Below are positions 32,071 through 43,651 of a stretch of DNA of 64,000 nt, one piece after another. This DNA is from Posidonia oceanica (taxonomy: Eukaryota; Streptophyta; Magnoliopsida; Alismatales; Posidoniaceae). The stretch spans positions 118,935,001 to 118,999,000 of the forward strand of contig JAZBRS010000076.1 in the NCBI GenBank assembly GCA_037176725.1. The letters run 5' to 3'. A program made the position numbers and the translations under genes. The notes under the pieces are model-generated. The model saw only the letters and a list, made by a program, of their open reading frames with translations, was not told the origin of the DNA and did not search any database. Numbering within the stretch: the stretch's first letter is position 1; every line of letters begins with the position of its first letter.

Positions 32071-33552
32071 CTGTAATTAGAGTTGCAGTCTATCAGATTA
32101 GGTATAAGCATACAACTAGCTGGTAAAGGGCATCATTTCAAAATTAACACAGTAGCTTTAGCAGGTTTAACAGTTAGCATTCAGAGTGTAGATATTTAAA
32201 CATATTCAGACTAAGGCAGTTCTATTGGGGCAAGTGGTTGGTCGGAGCTTTGGACCAGTGCAATTTGGAGACGGTCGGCACATGCTTGATAGGAGTACTG
32301 TCTCAACGCCAGGCCAAGTCTTGTAGAGTAGGAAGATAGGAGGAAAAGGAAGGATTCGTGCTATACATGCCTGCATGGTTTATGCTTGGTACGTGCAGAT
32401 ACGTGCAAGGTTTATGATAGACGCTATAGATGTATGCATGATTTTGCTTATATGCTGTGGCCCTCAGCATAAGGAGTGCTTGGTGCCTACTGCAGAGGAA
32501 GAGAGGGGTCCCTGACTCACTGGACTCTACTCAAGCTCTTAACTTGCGGGTGGCGCTCAGGAAGGGGTTATTTATAGTGCGGAGGTGGTGGGTGGTGAGG
32601 ATAGGCTCCAGACCAAGCTCCCAAGGACCTACACCTACTCTTTTGCATTGTTTTGGCTCCCTCATAGGCATGTAGGTTTCCCCTATCCCTATCTTGGAGG
32701 CAGCGGGCACCTAGATGGAGCTAGGGAGCTGCTTGCTAGGCCTTGCTGGGTTTAAAGGCTTCGCATGGCTAGTGGATTCCCTAGGCGCAAATTTTGCTTA
32801 TCCTTAAGGGATGGCGTCGCTTGCTTGCTTTTTTTTTTCTTTTTGGAGTTGCTTCTTATTTTTGCTCCTTCTCTTTTTCTTTTTTTTCTTGCTTTTCCTT
32901 TTTCTTTTCTTTTTTTTTGCTTTGCTTTTTCCTTTTCTTCTTCTTCTTCTTTTTTTTTTTTTGCAAGCTTCTGCCATCCTAGGCATAGAGGTAATGGGCG
33001 CTGGGGTTTTGAAGTGGATCTGGGGCTCCCAAGTGCTAAGTGATGGATCATCCCCAAAGTAATTCGGAGGGACAGGGTTATGCTACACGTCTATATCTCT
33101 AGGGCCTGCTCCTGCCTTCGCCTTCTGTTTGCTTTTGTTTTGTGCCCAAGCTCAGACATACTCTTTTATGCTCACATTTGCTCACGCCCTAGCATTTTAT
33201 CTCCCTTGGGAGGTGCAAGTCCTAAAGGGTTTGATTGTTTTGCCTGTTCTCACTTGAAAGGTGGCTCCCTCACTAGCTAAGATGCCTAAGTAGTGCCAGG
33301 TAAGGTAGGGTAGGCTCCTTCCAAAGCAGGCAGCACGTCCGATTTCATCATCGGGCCAGATGCAATGCATGATTTTTGCAGGAATTTTTTTGATTTTTGC
33401 TGGAGGTATGCAGGAAGAGATAGAGAATGCAAGGCTATATGTAGAGAATGCGGGAATGCAAGGGACAAGATTGGAATGCAGGGAGGATGTTCAAGGAAGA
33501 GAAGATGCCAAGGGTAGGATGGAAGGAAATGCTCTGCAAGGTTGGGGCTAGG
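32071..33552 (-). other. Spacer between integrase and PMD ORF of N
   Basis: No supported gene. On the sense (minus) strand it has a purine tract at about 32990-32815 (AAG/GAA runs) and blocks shared with element L (33360-33250 with 1085-1200; 32525-32455 with 1795-1860). The reading frame across the purine tract is Lys/Glu low-complexity and is not called. Confidence 0.65.
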
Positions 33553-34875
33553 CTATTGATAGTACTTCTTGAGATAGCATGCATTGACTGGCTCTGACTG
33601 CCCAGTCTGATCCATGTCCTCAAGAATCACTGCGCCGCCTGAGAATGCCTGCTTGACCACAAAGGGGCCGTGCCAGTTAGGTCGGAATTTGCCTCGACCG
33701 TCTGGCAGGTGGATGGCTCGCAAGACAAGGTCACTTGGCTGGAAGCTCCTGGGTCACACCTTCTTTAGGTATGCTCTTGCCATCCACTTCTGGTAGCAGC
33801 AAGCATTATGCATTGCTTGCAATCTACGCTCGTCAACCAGGTTGAGCTAGGCACAGCGGTCCTCGACCCATTCTACTTCTTCCAACTCTGCTTCTCGCAG
33901 GATTCGCAGCGAAGGGATCTCCACTTCGACAGGCAGCACTGCCTCCATGCCATATGCTAGCGAATACGAGGTGGCTCCTGTAGAGGTCCGCACTGATGTT
34001 CTATACGCCCAGAGTGCGTATGGGAGCTTATCGTGCCAGTCTCTGTGGGTTTTTTCCATCTTCTTCACTATCTTTACAATGTTTTTGTTGGCAGACTCCA
34101 CTGCTCCATTCATCTACGGCCGATACGGTGAGGATTTATGATGCTTGATTTGGTGCTTCTGTAGGTATTCCTCGATCCTCTTTGCAATAAAGTTGGAGCC
34201 ATTGTCAGAGATGATAGCATGCGGGACCCCATATCGGGTGACAATGTTATTCCTGACAAACTTCTCTGTCACCGCAGCTGTGACCGCCTTGTAGGAGGCT
34301 GCTTCCACCCACTTAGTGAAATAATCTATCGCTACCAGGATGAAGCGATGACGATTTGATGCAGCGGGGTGTATGGCACCAATGACATCCATCCCCCAGG
34401 TGGAGAAGGGCCATAGCGAGGACATGCTGTGCAGTTCTTGCGGGGGTGCGTGCATAAGGTTACTGTGGATCTGGCAGTTGTGGCATCTACGCACAAACTG
34501 GCAGCAATCTGCCTCCATGGTTGACCAGAAATAGCCTTGCAACATTATCTTCTTGGCCAGCAGCACTCCATTCATATGTGGACCACAAGTTCCTGCATGG
34601 ACTTGAAGCATAAGGGTGTCGGCCTCTGACTTGCTTAAGCAGCGCAGGAGCATCTGACTGTATAACCTTCTATATAGCTGCCTTGCCCCTAACACATACT
34701 TTGATGCCAAACGCGCCAAAGTTCTTCTATCTGCTGCTGAGGTGCCGGGCGAGTGGCTGCCAGACTCAAGAAATGCTTTGATATGGCAATAGCAAGGCTG
34801 CTCTTCTACTGAATTTGCCTCTTCTATGCTCATGCAATGTGCAGGCTGCTCCATGCATGTAACTGATACATCCAC
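33553..34875 (-). pseudogene. Integrase of element N
   Basis: The frame holds the zinc-finger region (HAGTCGPHMNG, then CHNCQIHSNL), the catalytic core (WGMDVIGAIHP, IISDNGSNFIAK, SPYRP then MNGAVESANK) and a C-terminal region ending LKKYYQ at 33553. Stops are TAG at about 34114-34116, TAG after DRCA near 33846 and TGA near 33757. Element L has Gln at each of these places. At the point where L has a stop (404-406), N keeps Trp. The integrase follows the archaeal-type RNase H in the same frame. Confidence 0.92.
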
Positions 34876-37011
34876 TGCTCGATCCTCAGGTATACTGAGC
34901 TAGGATGCTAAGGTTGCCAACGCATCTGCATATGCGTTCCTTGCTCTGTTCATATACGAGAAGCGGATGCTTGCGAACTGCTCTATCAGCTTCAGCAGGT
35001 GTTCGTGATATGGCACTAACTTTGGATCCTTTGTTCTCCAATCGCCATTCACTTGGGAAATTACCAGCATGGCATTGCCGTGCACGTGCAGCTTCTGCAC
35101 CTCATGCTCAAGTGCGACCTTCAAGCCCAGAATGCATGCTTCATATTCTACTTCATTATTAGTGCATTTGAAGGTTAGCTTCCTTGCAAAGGGGATCATT
35201 TGCCCCTACGGTGTGGTCAACACTGCGCCTATGCCTCAGCCCTTTTTGTTGACAGCGCCATCAAAGTACAACTGCCAAAGCTCTAAGTCTTCAGGGTCCT
35301 TCTCCTCTGAGTCCTCCATCGCGAAAAGGATGTCCTCATCCGGGAACTGTGTCTGGAGATGTTGGTACTTAGGCAAAGGGAAGTCTGCAAGGTGATCTGC
35401 CATGGCTTGGCCCTTCATCGCGCACTGTGTGACAAAGGTGATGTCGTACTGAGATAACAACACTTGCCACTTGACGCATCTGCCTACCATTGCTGGCTTC
35501 TGAAAGAGGAACTTGATGGGGTCATGTCGGCATAGGAGCCGGACTGGATACGCCATCATGTAATGCCTCAGCTTCTGTGCAGCCCAGAAAAGGGATAAGT
35601 AGGTCTTCTCCATTGTGCTATACCTGGCTTCACAATCATTGAATTTCTTGCTGAGGTAATAAATTGCATACTCCTTTCCACCAGACTCATCATGTTGGCC
35701 CAAGACGGCGCCCATGGAATGCTGGGTGGTAGAGAGGTAGAGAAGTAGAGGTCTCCCAAGCGTGGGAGGGACCAACACAGGAGGCTTGGTCAGAAGCTGC
35801 TTGATTTTGTCGAGGGTGGCCTGACACTCCTCGCTCCAGCTGAACTGTGCATTCTTCTTTAGGAGTTTGAAGATCGGTTCGCATATAGGCATGAGCTGCG
35901 CAATGAACTGACTGATATACTGCAGGCGTCCGAGCAGGCCTCGGACTTCTTTCTCTGTCCTGGGGGGTGGCATATCCATGATGGCTTTTGCTTTCATCGG
36001 GTCCACTTCAATCCCCCTATGGCTAACAATGTAGCCTAGGAGCTTGCCAGAAGATACCCCAAATACGTATTTGCTGGGGTTAAGGCGCAGCTTATACTTT
36101 CTTAAATGGTCAAAGAGCTTCCTTAAGCAGGCAAGATGATCCTCAGGCTCTTTGGTCTTGGCAATCATATCATCCACGTATATCTCAACTTCTTGATGCA
36201 TGAGGTCGTGGAAAAGTGCAGTCATGGCCCTCTGATAGGTTGCGTCGGCATTTTTCAGCCGAAATGGCATAACTTGATAGCAGAAGACACCCCAAGGGGT
36301 GATGAATGATGTTTTCTCCATATCTTCCTCTGCCATTCTAATCTGATTATAGCCAGAGAAGCCGTCCATGAAGGAGAGCATCTTGTGTCCTGCAGTGTTG
36401 TCGACTAGGATGTCAATGTGCGACAATGGGAAATCATCCTTGGGACTCGCCTTGTTCAGGTCCCGATAATCAATGCACATGCGGACTCGTCCGTCTTTCT
36501 TGGGCACTGGGATGACATTTGCATGCCACTCAGGGTAAAGGACAACCTTGAGGAAGTTAACATCATGCTGCTTCATGATCTCCTCTTTGATCACAAGTAG
36601 CCACTACGGTCGCCAACGCCTTAGCTTCTACTTTACTGGCCTTGCATCTGGGTCTAAGGGCAGGTTGTGCACAACTATCTCAATGTCGAGGCCAACCATA
36701 TCCTCGTAGCTCCAGGCGAAGACATCCGCATACTCCTTCAGGAATGCGATGATTTCTGCTCTAGCCTGGGGCGACAGAAGAGCGCTGATGCGGACCTCTC
36801 TGACCTCTTCTGCTGTGCCAATGCTGACAACCTCTGTCTCTTCTTCGACATGGAGGCTGGGGCCTTCTAGATCATCGTCGTGGGGCCGGAACTCAGGCGA
36901 TGGTTCATCATCTTCGCCTGCATCATCCTCCTTTCCATATGCGATAAGCTCTGAGAGGATCTTCTTCTCAAAGGTGGGATCTGATATATCGAAGGAGTGC
37001 AAGTGTTCCAC
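34876..37011 (-). pseudogene. RT, gypsy RNase H and archaeal-type RNase H of element N
   Basis: Reverse transcriptase copies element RNA into DNA, and RNase H removes the RNA strand. An acidic N-terminal part (EYADVFAWSYEDMVGL) precedes RT with MCIDYRDLNKASPKDDFPL, the active site YVDD (36169-36180) and LNPSKYVFGVSSGKLLGY. The gypsy RNase H region (ARYSTMEKTYLSLFWAAQKL) follows. Then comes a second, archaeal-type RNase H: YFDGA, EVEYEACILGL, ADALATLAS; the expected third Asp reads GNAMLV, so it may be lost. This dual arrangement is a mark of the Tat lineage. Stops: TAG twice near 36600-36630 (the first at a Gln kept in O), TGA and TAG near 35200-35236, TAG near 34897. Confidence 0.93.
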
Positions 37012-37593
37012 TGCTTGGCCCTAGTGACGCTTCAGGATGGTCACGCATACCCGAGTGTTTTTATGCCCTCGATGTGTGACCTCCGTCCTGGCAAGCTCCT
37101 CAGCTGGTTCTGCCTGCTCTGACTCTACTACTGGCTTTGTTAACTCTGCTGCTGCTGACTGTACTACTGGTGACTGCTGCACTGCTGCCTGTGCATATTG
37201 CACTGGTACTGATGCATGCTGTACTGCCGCTACTTGCGCATACTGCCCTACTACCACAGGTGCATGTTGCTCTATTACTACTGCATGTTGCTCTACTAAT
37301 ATAGGTGCATGTTGCTCTACCACTACTGCATGTTGCTCTACACCTACTGCATGGGACTCTACTTCTACTGCATGGGACTCTGCATGGGGCTCTACATGGA
37401 ACTCTCCTCCTTCTGCATGGGGCTCTGCATGGGACTCTGCATGGGCCTCTGCATGGGACTCTGCATGGGACTCTACATGGTGCTCTGCATGGGACTCTCC
37501 TCCTTCTACATCGGGCTCTGCATGGGACTCTGCATGGGGCTTTGCCGCTGGTGCATCTTGCTCTGCTACTACTTCATTGCCTACATGTGGCAT
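37012..37593 (-). other. His/Glu/Ala-rich repeat linker before RT in element N
   Basis: The pol frame here encodes a tandem peptide with repeats of the type HAESHAE and EQHAVVVEQHA, then Gln/Ala-rich sequence. Much of it comes from a 12-bp unit like GCATGGGACTCT on the plus strand (37343-37545). It is in frame with RT, so it is an interdomain part of the polyprotein. Such a dense His-rich stretch could bind metal or nucleic acid, which is speculation. O has an analogous EPHEGQT repeat at the same place. Confidence 0.75.
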
Positions 37594-39908
37594 GCGCTGT
37601 ATGAACCATCGAGACCCACCCCCTGGCTACAGGGTGATCAGCTCCTCGGGTCAGATGGGTGCCTTAAGTGCTAGATCCTCCTCTAGGACCATGATAGAGG
37701 GATTCGTGGCCATGGCCTTCCCCTTCTTCTGTGCGGTCTCATGCTCGGCCACGTCCTGTGCTAGCGACGCGAGCTGCTCCTAGAATAATTGCTCCAAGTC
37801 TCCCATAGAGACATCAATCTGAGCATCAGTAGCTGCTCCTGCCTCCTCATCCGAAGGTGAGTCGACATAATAAGCGATTACCAGACTTGCGACCGGCCCT
37901 GGCTCGACTGCCGGGCTTTCTACTGCTTGGGGCATCTGCTTGGCTGCTGCTGGATATGTTGCCAGGATCACTGCTGGTGCTGGCGGGGAGGCACAACTGC
38001 TCTTCTGAGGAGCCAATGGCTGGGCCGCCATGCTTGGGGATGAATGCTGGTGCCCGTTGGTGACAGTGGTGGTCTCCCAGTAGCAGCAGCGAGAATCTTC
38101 CGCACAGCAAGTTCTGCTGAGGCTGATAGCGGTGTGCCTGACTGAGCCACCCGGCATGTTTGTGGCACTGTCAATGATGCAGGCTGAATCACGCTGTCGC
38201 CTGACCCAACTGACTGTGCGGCTTGAGAAAGTGATTTCCAAGCTGGTGCAGCTGTGGCTACAGGCTGACTGCTGGATAACACCGGAGGGCGTGCTTCTGG
38301 TTTTGGTGTTGCAGCTGCGACTGTCGGCAACTTTGGTGATGCTACAGGAAGAAGGGAAGCTGTCAGCCCTGTCTCAGGGTTTGCCGATTCTGTTGCTTCA
38401 TTGGTAAGTGCTAAGCAAACTGACCGGGACGTAGTCGCGTTGAGTTGGTCCTTGCTGCTGGTTGGGGCTGCCTCAACTATACCAGACTCTTCCTCATCTG
38501 AGTAATAGTCCTTGATGCAGACCCATTCTTCCTCTAGCAGTTGAGAATTTGGGCATAGCGCCTGCTGCACTGAGGCTTCACTGCTGTTGGATTCCAGGAT
38601 ACCTGCACTGGTGAAGTTAGTGAGGTCCTGCTGGATGGTCATCTTCTGATCCTTGGGCAGCATGCATCTGTCTTTACTGGACTGCAAATCATATCCAAGG
38701 CCTTCAGACTCTCTTTGCTCTGCTGCTTGGACTGGCTCAGTGATTCCCTGGCCGTATCGCCCGAGCGGTGCTCCTTTGACATTGCCCCACCTGTGACAGA
38801 CATTTTCGACCATCCGGAAGGGGTTGCTGTGAACGGCCAAGGAGTTGACACGTTCAAGATCAGGTACAAAGCTAACCGGCTCGCACCGATTAACTCGATA
38901 CAAAACAGCTGAAAGCTCAAGGTCAAAAGGGATTGTATGCGAAGAGATGGGTGCAACCGCCTCGATCCGCTCTTTCTCGAAGTTTTCTGCCATTACAACG
39001 ATAACATCGTCGCCGTGGCGAAACTTGATCATGTGGTGGAGGGTCGAGGGGATGACCTGATACTTGTGAAGCTAAGGGCGCCCAAGCAGGAAATTAAAGT
39101 TAGGCTCCAAGTCAACAATGTAGAACTCCACATCGAAAGTGACCGGGCTAATGATCAAAGGAATAATCAGAATCCCCAGAGCGTCATGGTGCGTATTATC
39201 AAAAGCTGTTATTCCCTATATCGCCAGAGTGATATCCTCGACTTTGAATCCGAGCCTAGTTGCAGTGCGCAATGGACAGACATTAAGGCCTGACCTGTTA
39301 TCAACCAGCGATAGGGGAATGCGAAAGTTTTTGTATTGCACCGTGACAAACAAGGGTTGGTTATGATTAATCCTGGCCGGGGGCAGCTCATCGCTTGTGA
39401 AAGAAATGATCTGCGGCTCCGCAATAACGCCAACCATGCTCTCCAGGGCCGCAGGTTCTATGGCTTGGGACACACGGGCAGCTTGGAACACTCGGAGAAA
39501 AGCCTCACGGTGTTTGGAAGAGGAGTGTATAAGGTCCCAAATGGAAATATCGGCTTTAACCCTCCTAAGCTGGGAAGTGATGTCTATTTTGTGGTGCGGC
39601 TTCCTGGCAGTGGGAGGGGGTGCTTTGGGAGTTGGCTCTACCGGGCTAGGTATAGGGGGCTAGCTTGATGCTGGAGGTGCTGTGGGTTGGCTAACAGGTG
39701 GGGGTGCTGCTAGTTGGCTTGCTGGTGGAGGTGCAGCGGGTGCTGGACGACTGGGCCTTACCACCGGTGCTGTGGGCTGGTATACCCTCCCCGATCGCGT
39801 GACTTCTGCACACGTTTCCGTGGCATAGTTGTAGGGCACGCGATGGGGGTCCCAGGTTAAGTTAATAACTACTAGGGCCTGTGCTTCGAGCACAAGAGGG
39901 GCTACCAA
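37594..39908 (-). pseudogene. Protease and G-patch-like region of element N
   Basis: Upstream the frame has VTRSGRVYQPTAP, a conserved Tat gag-pro linker motif, then a retropepsin-like domain: INHNQPLFVTVQY, IPLSLVDNRSGLNVCPL (active-site triad reads DNR instead of DTG) and FNFLLGRP before LHKYQVIPSTL. A segment RYGQGITEPVQ with EGLGYD resembles a G-patch. A Ser/Ala/Pro-rich linker follows. Stops within the domain are TAG after ITLAI (near 39214) and TAG after LLGRP (near 39074). The frame shifts once near 38000-38100 to reach the pol frame. Fragment X shows the same DNG-type site, so the change is old in this branch. Confidence 0.82.
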
Positions 39909-40233
39909 AAGGATTGGCTGGGTAATAGGGCGGGGGGTGCTGGTGCTGATAGGTTGCTGGAGGTCCTAGCTGGGACCAGGCTAACAGGCTGACTGGGGGC
40001 CTACCTAAATAGGAAGCTGGGTCTGGGCCTGAGGTCTGGCTTGCAGGTATACAAGGGCAGGGGCCTGAGGATGCATGCTAGGGCGAGCGGTGGAGCGCCC
40101 CGGCCTGGCACGCAGTCAGATCATATGGACTCCCGACTCAGAGCCAGAAATGGTGGCACGATACATATGCAAAGGGAAAGGCTCCGAGACATCATGAATG
40201 AGCTCGGAGGGGTCTACCACAAACGTAGCAGGC

Positions 40234-42473
40234 CTAGAGGGGGAGAGAGTAGATTCCCGAGGTCCCCGCGCCCCCCCGATTGGGATGTTCCGGGAGGGGC
40301 TGGTGGACATTGCTGGGATGAGGGGGTGCTAATGCTGATGCAGAGGCTAATGCTGATGGGGGAGCAGAAGAAGGTGCCTCGTGCGTGTGGATCGAGATCG
40401 TTCCCGACTCGATCAGATTCTGGATGGCGTCCCGTAGAGTGAGGCAACTGTTCGTCGAGTGCCCGGGGGCTCGATGAAAGTCGCAGAAAAGGTGCGCCTT
40501 ACGCCAATGCGGTAGTGGATTTGGCAGAGGGCGCGTCTCGGGAAACCTCGGAAATGTCGCAACCTTGGGGAGGATGGCGGTTAGCGGTTCCACCAGTGGG
40601 GTGAATTGACGCCGTGGCCGCCTTTGCCCCTGGGGTTGCGCTTGCCAGACCGGTGCGGCAGGATACATCAGTTGGGCAATGGTGGTGATTTATGGTGTGG
40701 GAGGTGCTCTAGGTGCTAGTGCATAGATTACTTGATGTGGGGGAGGCCGAACCGCCAGCTGAACAGGCACAGGCGCAGGGTCGACGTAGGCAACAGCAGG
40801 CTTTGGCGAGTCCTTCTTCTTGGGCCGACTGCTGGTACCACTGCTGTTGCTGCTGGTGTTGCCGCTGAAGTTGTTACTGTTGCTGCTAGAGGTGGCCTGC
40901 TTGGCAAATGCAGAGAGTGCTGGGAAGTTGCCACTTCGTAGCGAACGCTCCATGCAGGTGCCAGCCCGGATCAATGCAGAAAAGGTTGTGACAGGTTGAA
41001 TGCTGAGCAGAGCCCCGACAGTAGGCTGCGCACCTCCAATCACAATCTCGAGGGACTCCTCATCAGAGGGTCCGTCTTGAACCTGTGAAGCGAGTGCACG
41101 CCAGCGGCCGACATACTCCCCGAACGGCTCGCCGAGGTTTTGCTTTAATGCGACGAGGTCTGCGCTCTTAGGAACCAGGTCCAGGTTGAAGGAGTATTGT
41201 CCCAGGAATGCCTGGCTGAGGTCATTCCATGTCTTAATGCTGGCCATATCAAGTGAGGTGAACCACTTGAGCGCAGGGCCACTCAGACTTTTCTGGAACA
41301 AGCGAATTAGCGACCTCTCGTCAGCCTGGAGCTGAGCGAGATCTCCGCAGCATGCCTTCAAGTGTGCAATCCGGCAGCCTCTACCATTGTATTTTTAAAT
41401 ACCGGGATGCGGAACTTCAGGGGGAGTACCGTCTCTAGGAAATAACAGAGGTCCTGGAACTAGCAAGACTGGTGGTCTGTGCCCTGCACTTGTCGCAGTG
41501 CTTTCTCCAGAACGGCGAGCCTATTGTCGCTGGATTCCGGAGCTGCTGCCAAAGGAGGTGGTACAGCAAGGGCAGGGGCCACATACGCCGCATAAGATGC
41601 ACCGAGGTGCTCCTCTGGGTCAACCATCACCTCGCCTGGTGGAGCGACGGGATGGGCGGTGTATCTGTGCGGGTGTGAAGTGTGTGCAGGCATGTATACT
41701 AGGGTAGGGTATTACTGATGTAGGGGGTATGTATAACTAGCATGCTGAGTAGTAGGTGATGCAGTGTGCCAGAGCATCAACTACTGCACTGGCACGGTGC
41801 CGGGCTGCGGGCTAGTGGGATGCTGCGCTCCGATCAGTCCTATGGACTGACCACTAGGTGCCAAAGGAGGATGCTGTGCTTGGTGTTATGCATATGCAGG
41901 AGGTGGAAGCTGGGCCCCCATCGCCTGAGCAGTGAGTAGCTGAGGCGGTCGTCTGGGCAGGGGAGCAGAAGGGAATGCCTGCGACACGAGAGCAGGTCGC
42001 AGCGGAGCCTCGAGAGCAGCAGGAACAAATGTGGGGCGGAGAGATAGAGCCATGCCCTGCAGTCTCTGGGAAATCTCCATCAGCTGCTGGTACTGCAACT
42101 CAGGGGACGCATCAGTAGGTATGCTGAGTTGTAGGACCGACGGAGGACCAGAATCAAGCAGCTGGGACATAGATTGTCCAAGAGGCGGAGGTCCTAGGTC
42201 GTAATTCGTCGTAGCAGGGTGAGTGTCAAAAGTGACATCACCCTGGGGAGGAGGAGTCAGTGGTGTCTCCGGAGCACGGGCGGCGGTTACCAAGACAGTC
42301 TCAACAACCAGGTCCGGCAGAGCCTGCCACTACCCCACAGAATAAGAAGGCGGCAGTTGTACCAGAGAAGGAGACACTGGCACTGAGGGAGCATATGTGG
42401 GAGCCGAAGGTACCAAAAGAGGGGCCGCCTCCGGGGCAACAAGGACCTGGGAGTCACCAACAAACTGGGCCAT
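40234..42473 (-). pseudogene. gag of element N
   Basis: Likely start is ATG at 42473 (MAQFVGDSQV). A Pro/Ala-rich N-terminal part leads to LEKALRQVQG, then LPLKFRIPVFK and a gag core (GPALKWFTSLDMASIKTWND, FGEYVGRWRALASQV). A zinc-finger-like HLFCDFHRAPGHSTNSC motif lies near 40480-40530. A one-base shift at the A/T run near 41395 separates N- and C-terminal halves. Stops include TAG near 42341, stops near 41886 and 41460, and TAA at 40690. Sequence 39909-40233 links it to protease without a clean frame. Confidence 0.85.
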
Positions 42474-43633
42474 TGCTGACCAAGACTGGGTGATCACAGG
42501 GCTACAGGTAGGAGCAAGAGGGCGAATCCTAAGAGGAGCTATGTTCGCTAAAGTGAAGTAGCTCGGAAGGGGGGATGATCAGAAGTAGGGGCCGCAGCAG
42601 GGGTGTCGGCAAGAGAAGACACTCAAGCTCCAGCTAAGGAACTCACTGACAGATCTCTGCGTGAAGAGGAAACAAAATCAAGGGATTAGAACTCGAAAGT
42701 AAAAGCAAATGTGTTAGTGTATGATATGAATGCAAATGTATGCTTTCTAGCATGCTTTCCCTCACCAATCTAGGGTGTCCTAGTATGCAGTCTACTTCGG
42801 ACGCTCAGGGGTGTACGGGTCGCCGACTCAGGCTAGAAAAAAGCAGGTCCCACGTCTTAAACTCGGCCCAAAGCTCAGGTGGTGACGTAGTGGTGCATAG
42901 GTGGCCTTGACCCTGCCAGAAGCATGGGTGGTACCCTCTACTAACACCAACGCGATCCCCCTGACAAGGGGGGACAGACCGATCTACTTACTCCACTCCA
43001 AAGCGTTGGAAGCAAGAGACCGGGACTATCCTTCTCAGACTGTAGGTGGACTCAAACGAGAAGAATGCATGCCCTATATGATGCTTCATGCAAATGCTTT
43101 GCATTTTATCTTGCGTTTTTTATTAACTCAAGAGGGTGCAGGTGAGTTTGCAGTCTCTAGTTGCTCCTAGAAGTTCTTTTTACTTGCTGTTTTTAGTTAG
43201 CCTTGGGGGAAGCAATTAGTCTCTAATTGTCCTTAGGCTTAATGCAAAAGGGGAAGAAAATCACCCAGATATGGCAAGCAAGCAATACACATCATAGCAA
43301 AAGGCATGGGCATGGCATGTGTATGTGTCTGTGTGCTTGATAGTGAAAGAAAAAAACAATTATCATAGCAAAAGCAAGCATGCATGGCATGTGCAGGTGC
43401 AGTGGCATTGCATTGGTGTAAAAAGAAGCATTCATCATTCAAAAGGCATGCATGGTGTGCCAAGCAAGTATTTAGACATGGGATGCAAGCAAATGAAGCA
43501 GCGCAGGCAATCATGGCATAAAGCAAGTAAATAACCAAGCAAGTAGGTAAGCAAGTAAAGCAGGCAAAAGCAAAAGGCAAGCAAAACACCCAAGCAAGAG
43601 GCGAGAAGGCCAAGGCGAAAGCCAGAGTACTGC
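42474..43633 (-). other. Leader of element N between PBS and gag
   Basis: No gene supported. It has a simple AAGC/AAGTA-rich stretch at about 43490-43600 and a GCAT-rich stretch at 43260-43460. Confidence 0.55.
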
Positions 43634-43651
43634 TCCCCAGTAGAGTCGCCA
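43634..43651 (-). other. Primer binding site of element N
   Basis: On the minus strand TGGCGACTCTACTGGGGA begins immediately after the LTR end (ACTACCA). TGGCGA suggests a tRNA ending TCGCCA, as for the tRNA-Arg primers of Ogre-type elements. Confidence 0.8.

Noticed and set aside
32752..33057. Lys/Glu-rich protein on the minus strand
   Set aside because: It is the purine tract of the N spacer; the counterpart in L is not conserved as a protein.
36418..36600. Small plus-strand ORFs opposite pol of N
   Set aside because: They are shadows of the reverse transcriptase frame on the other strand.
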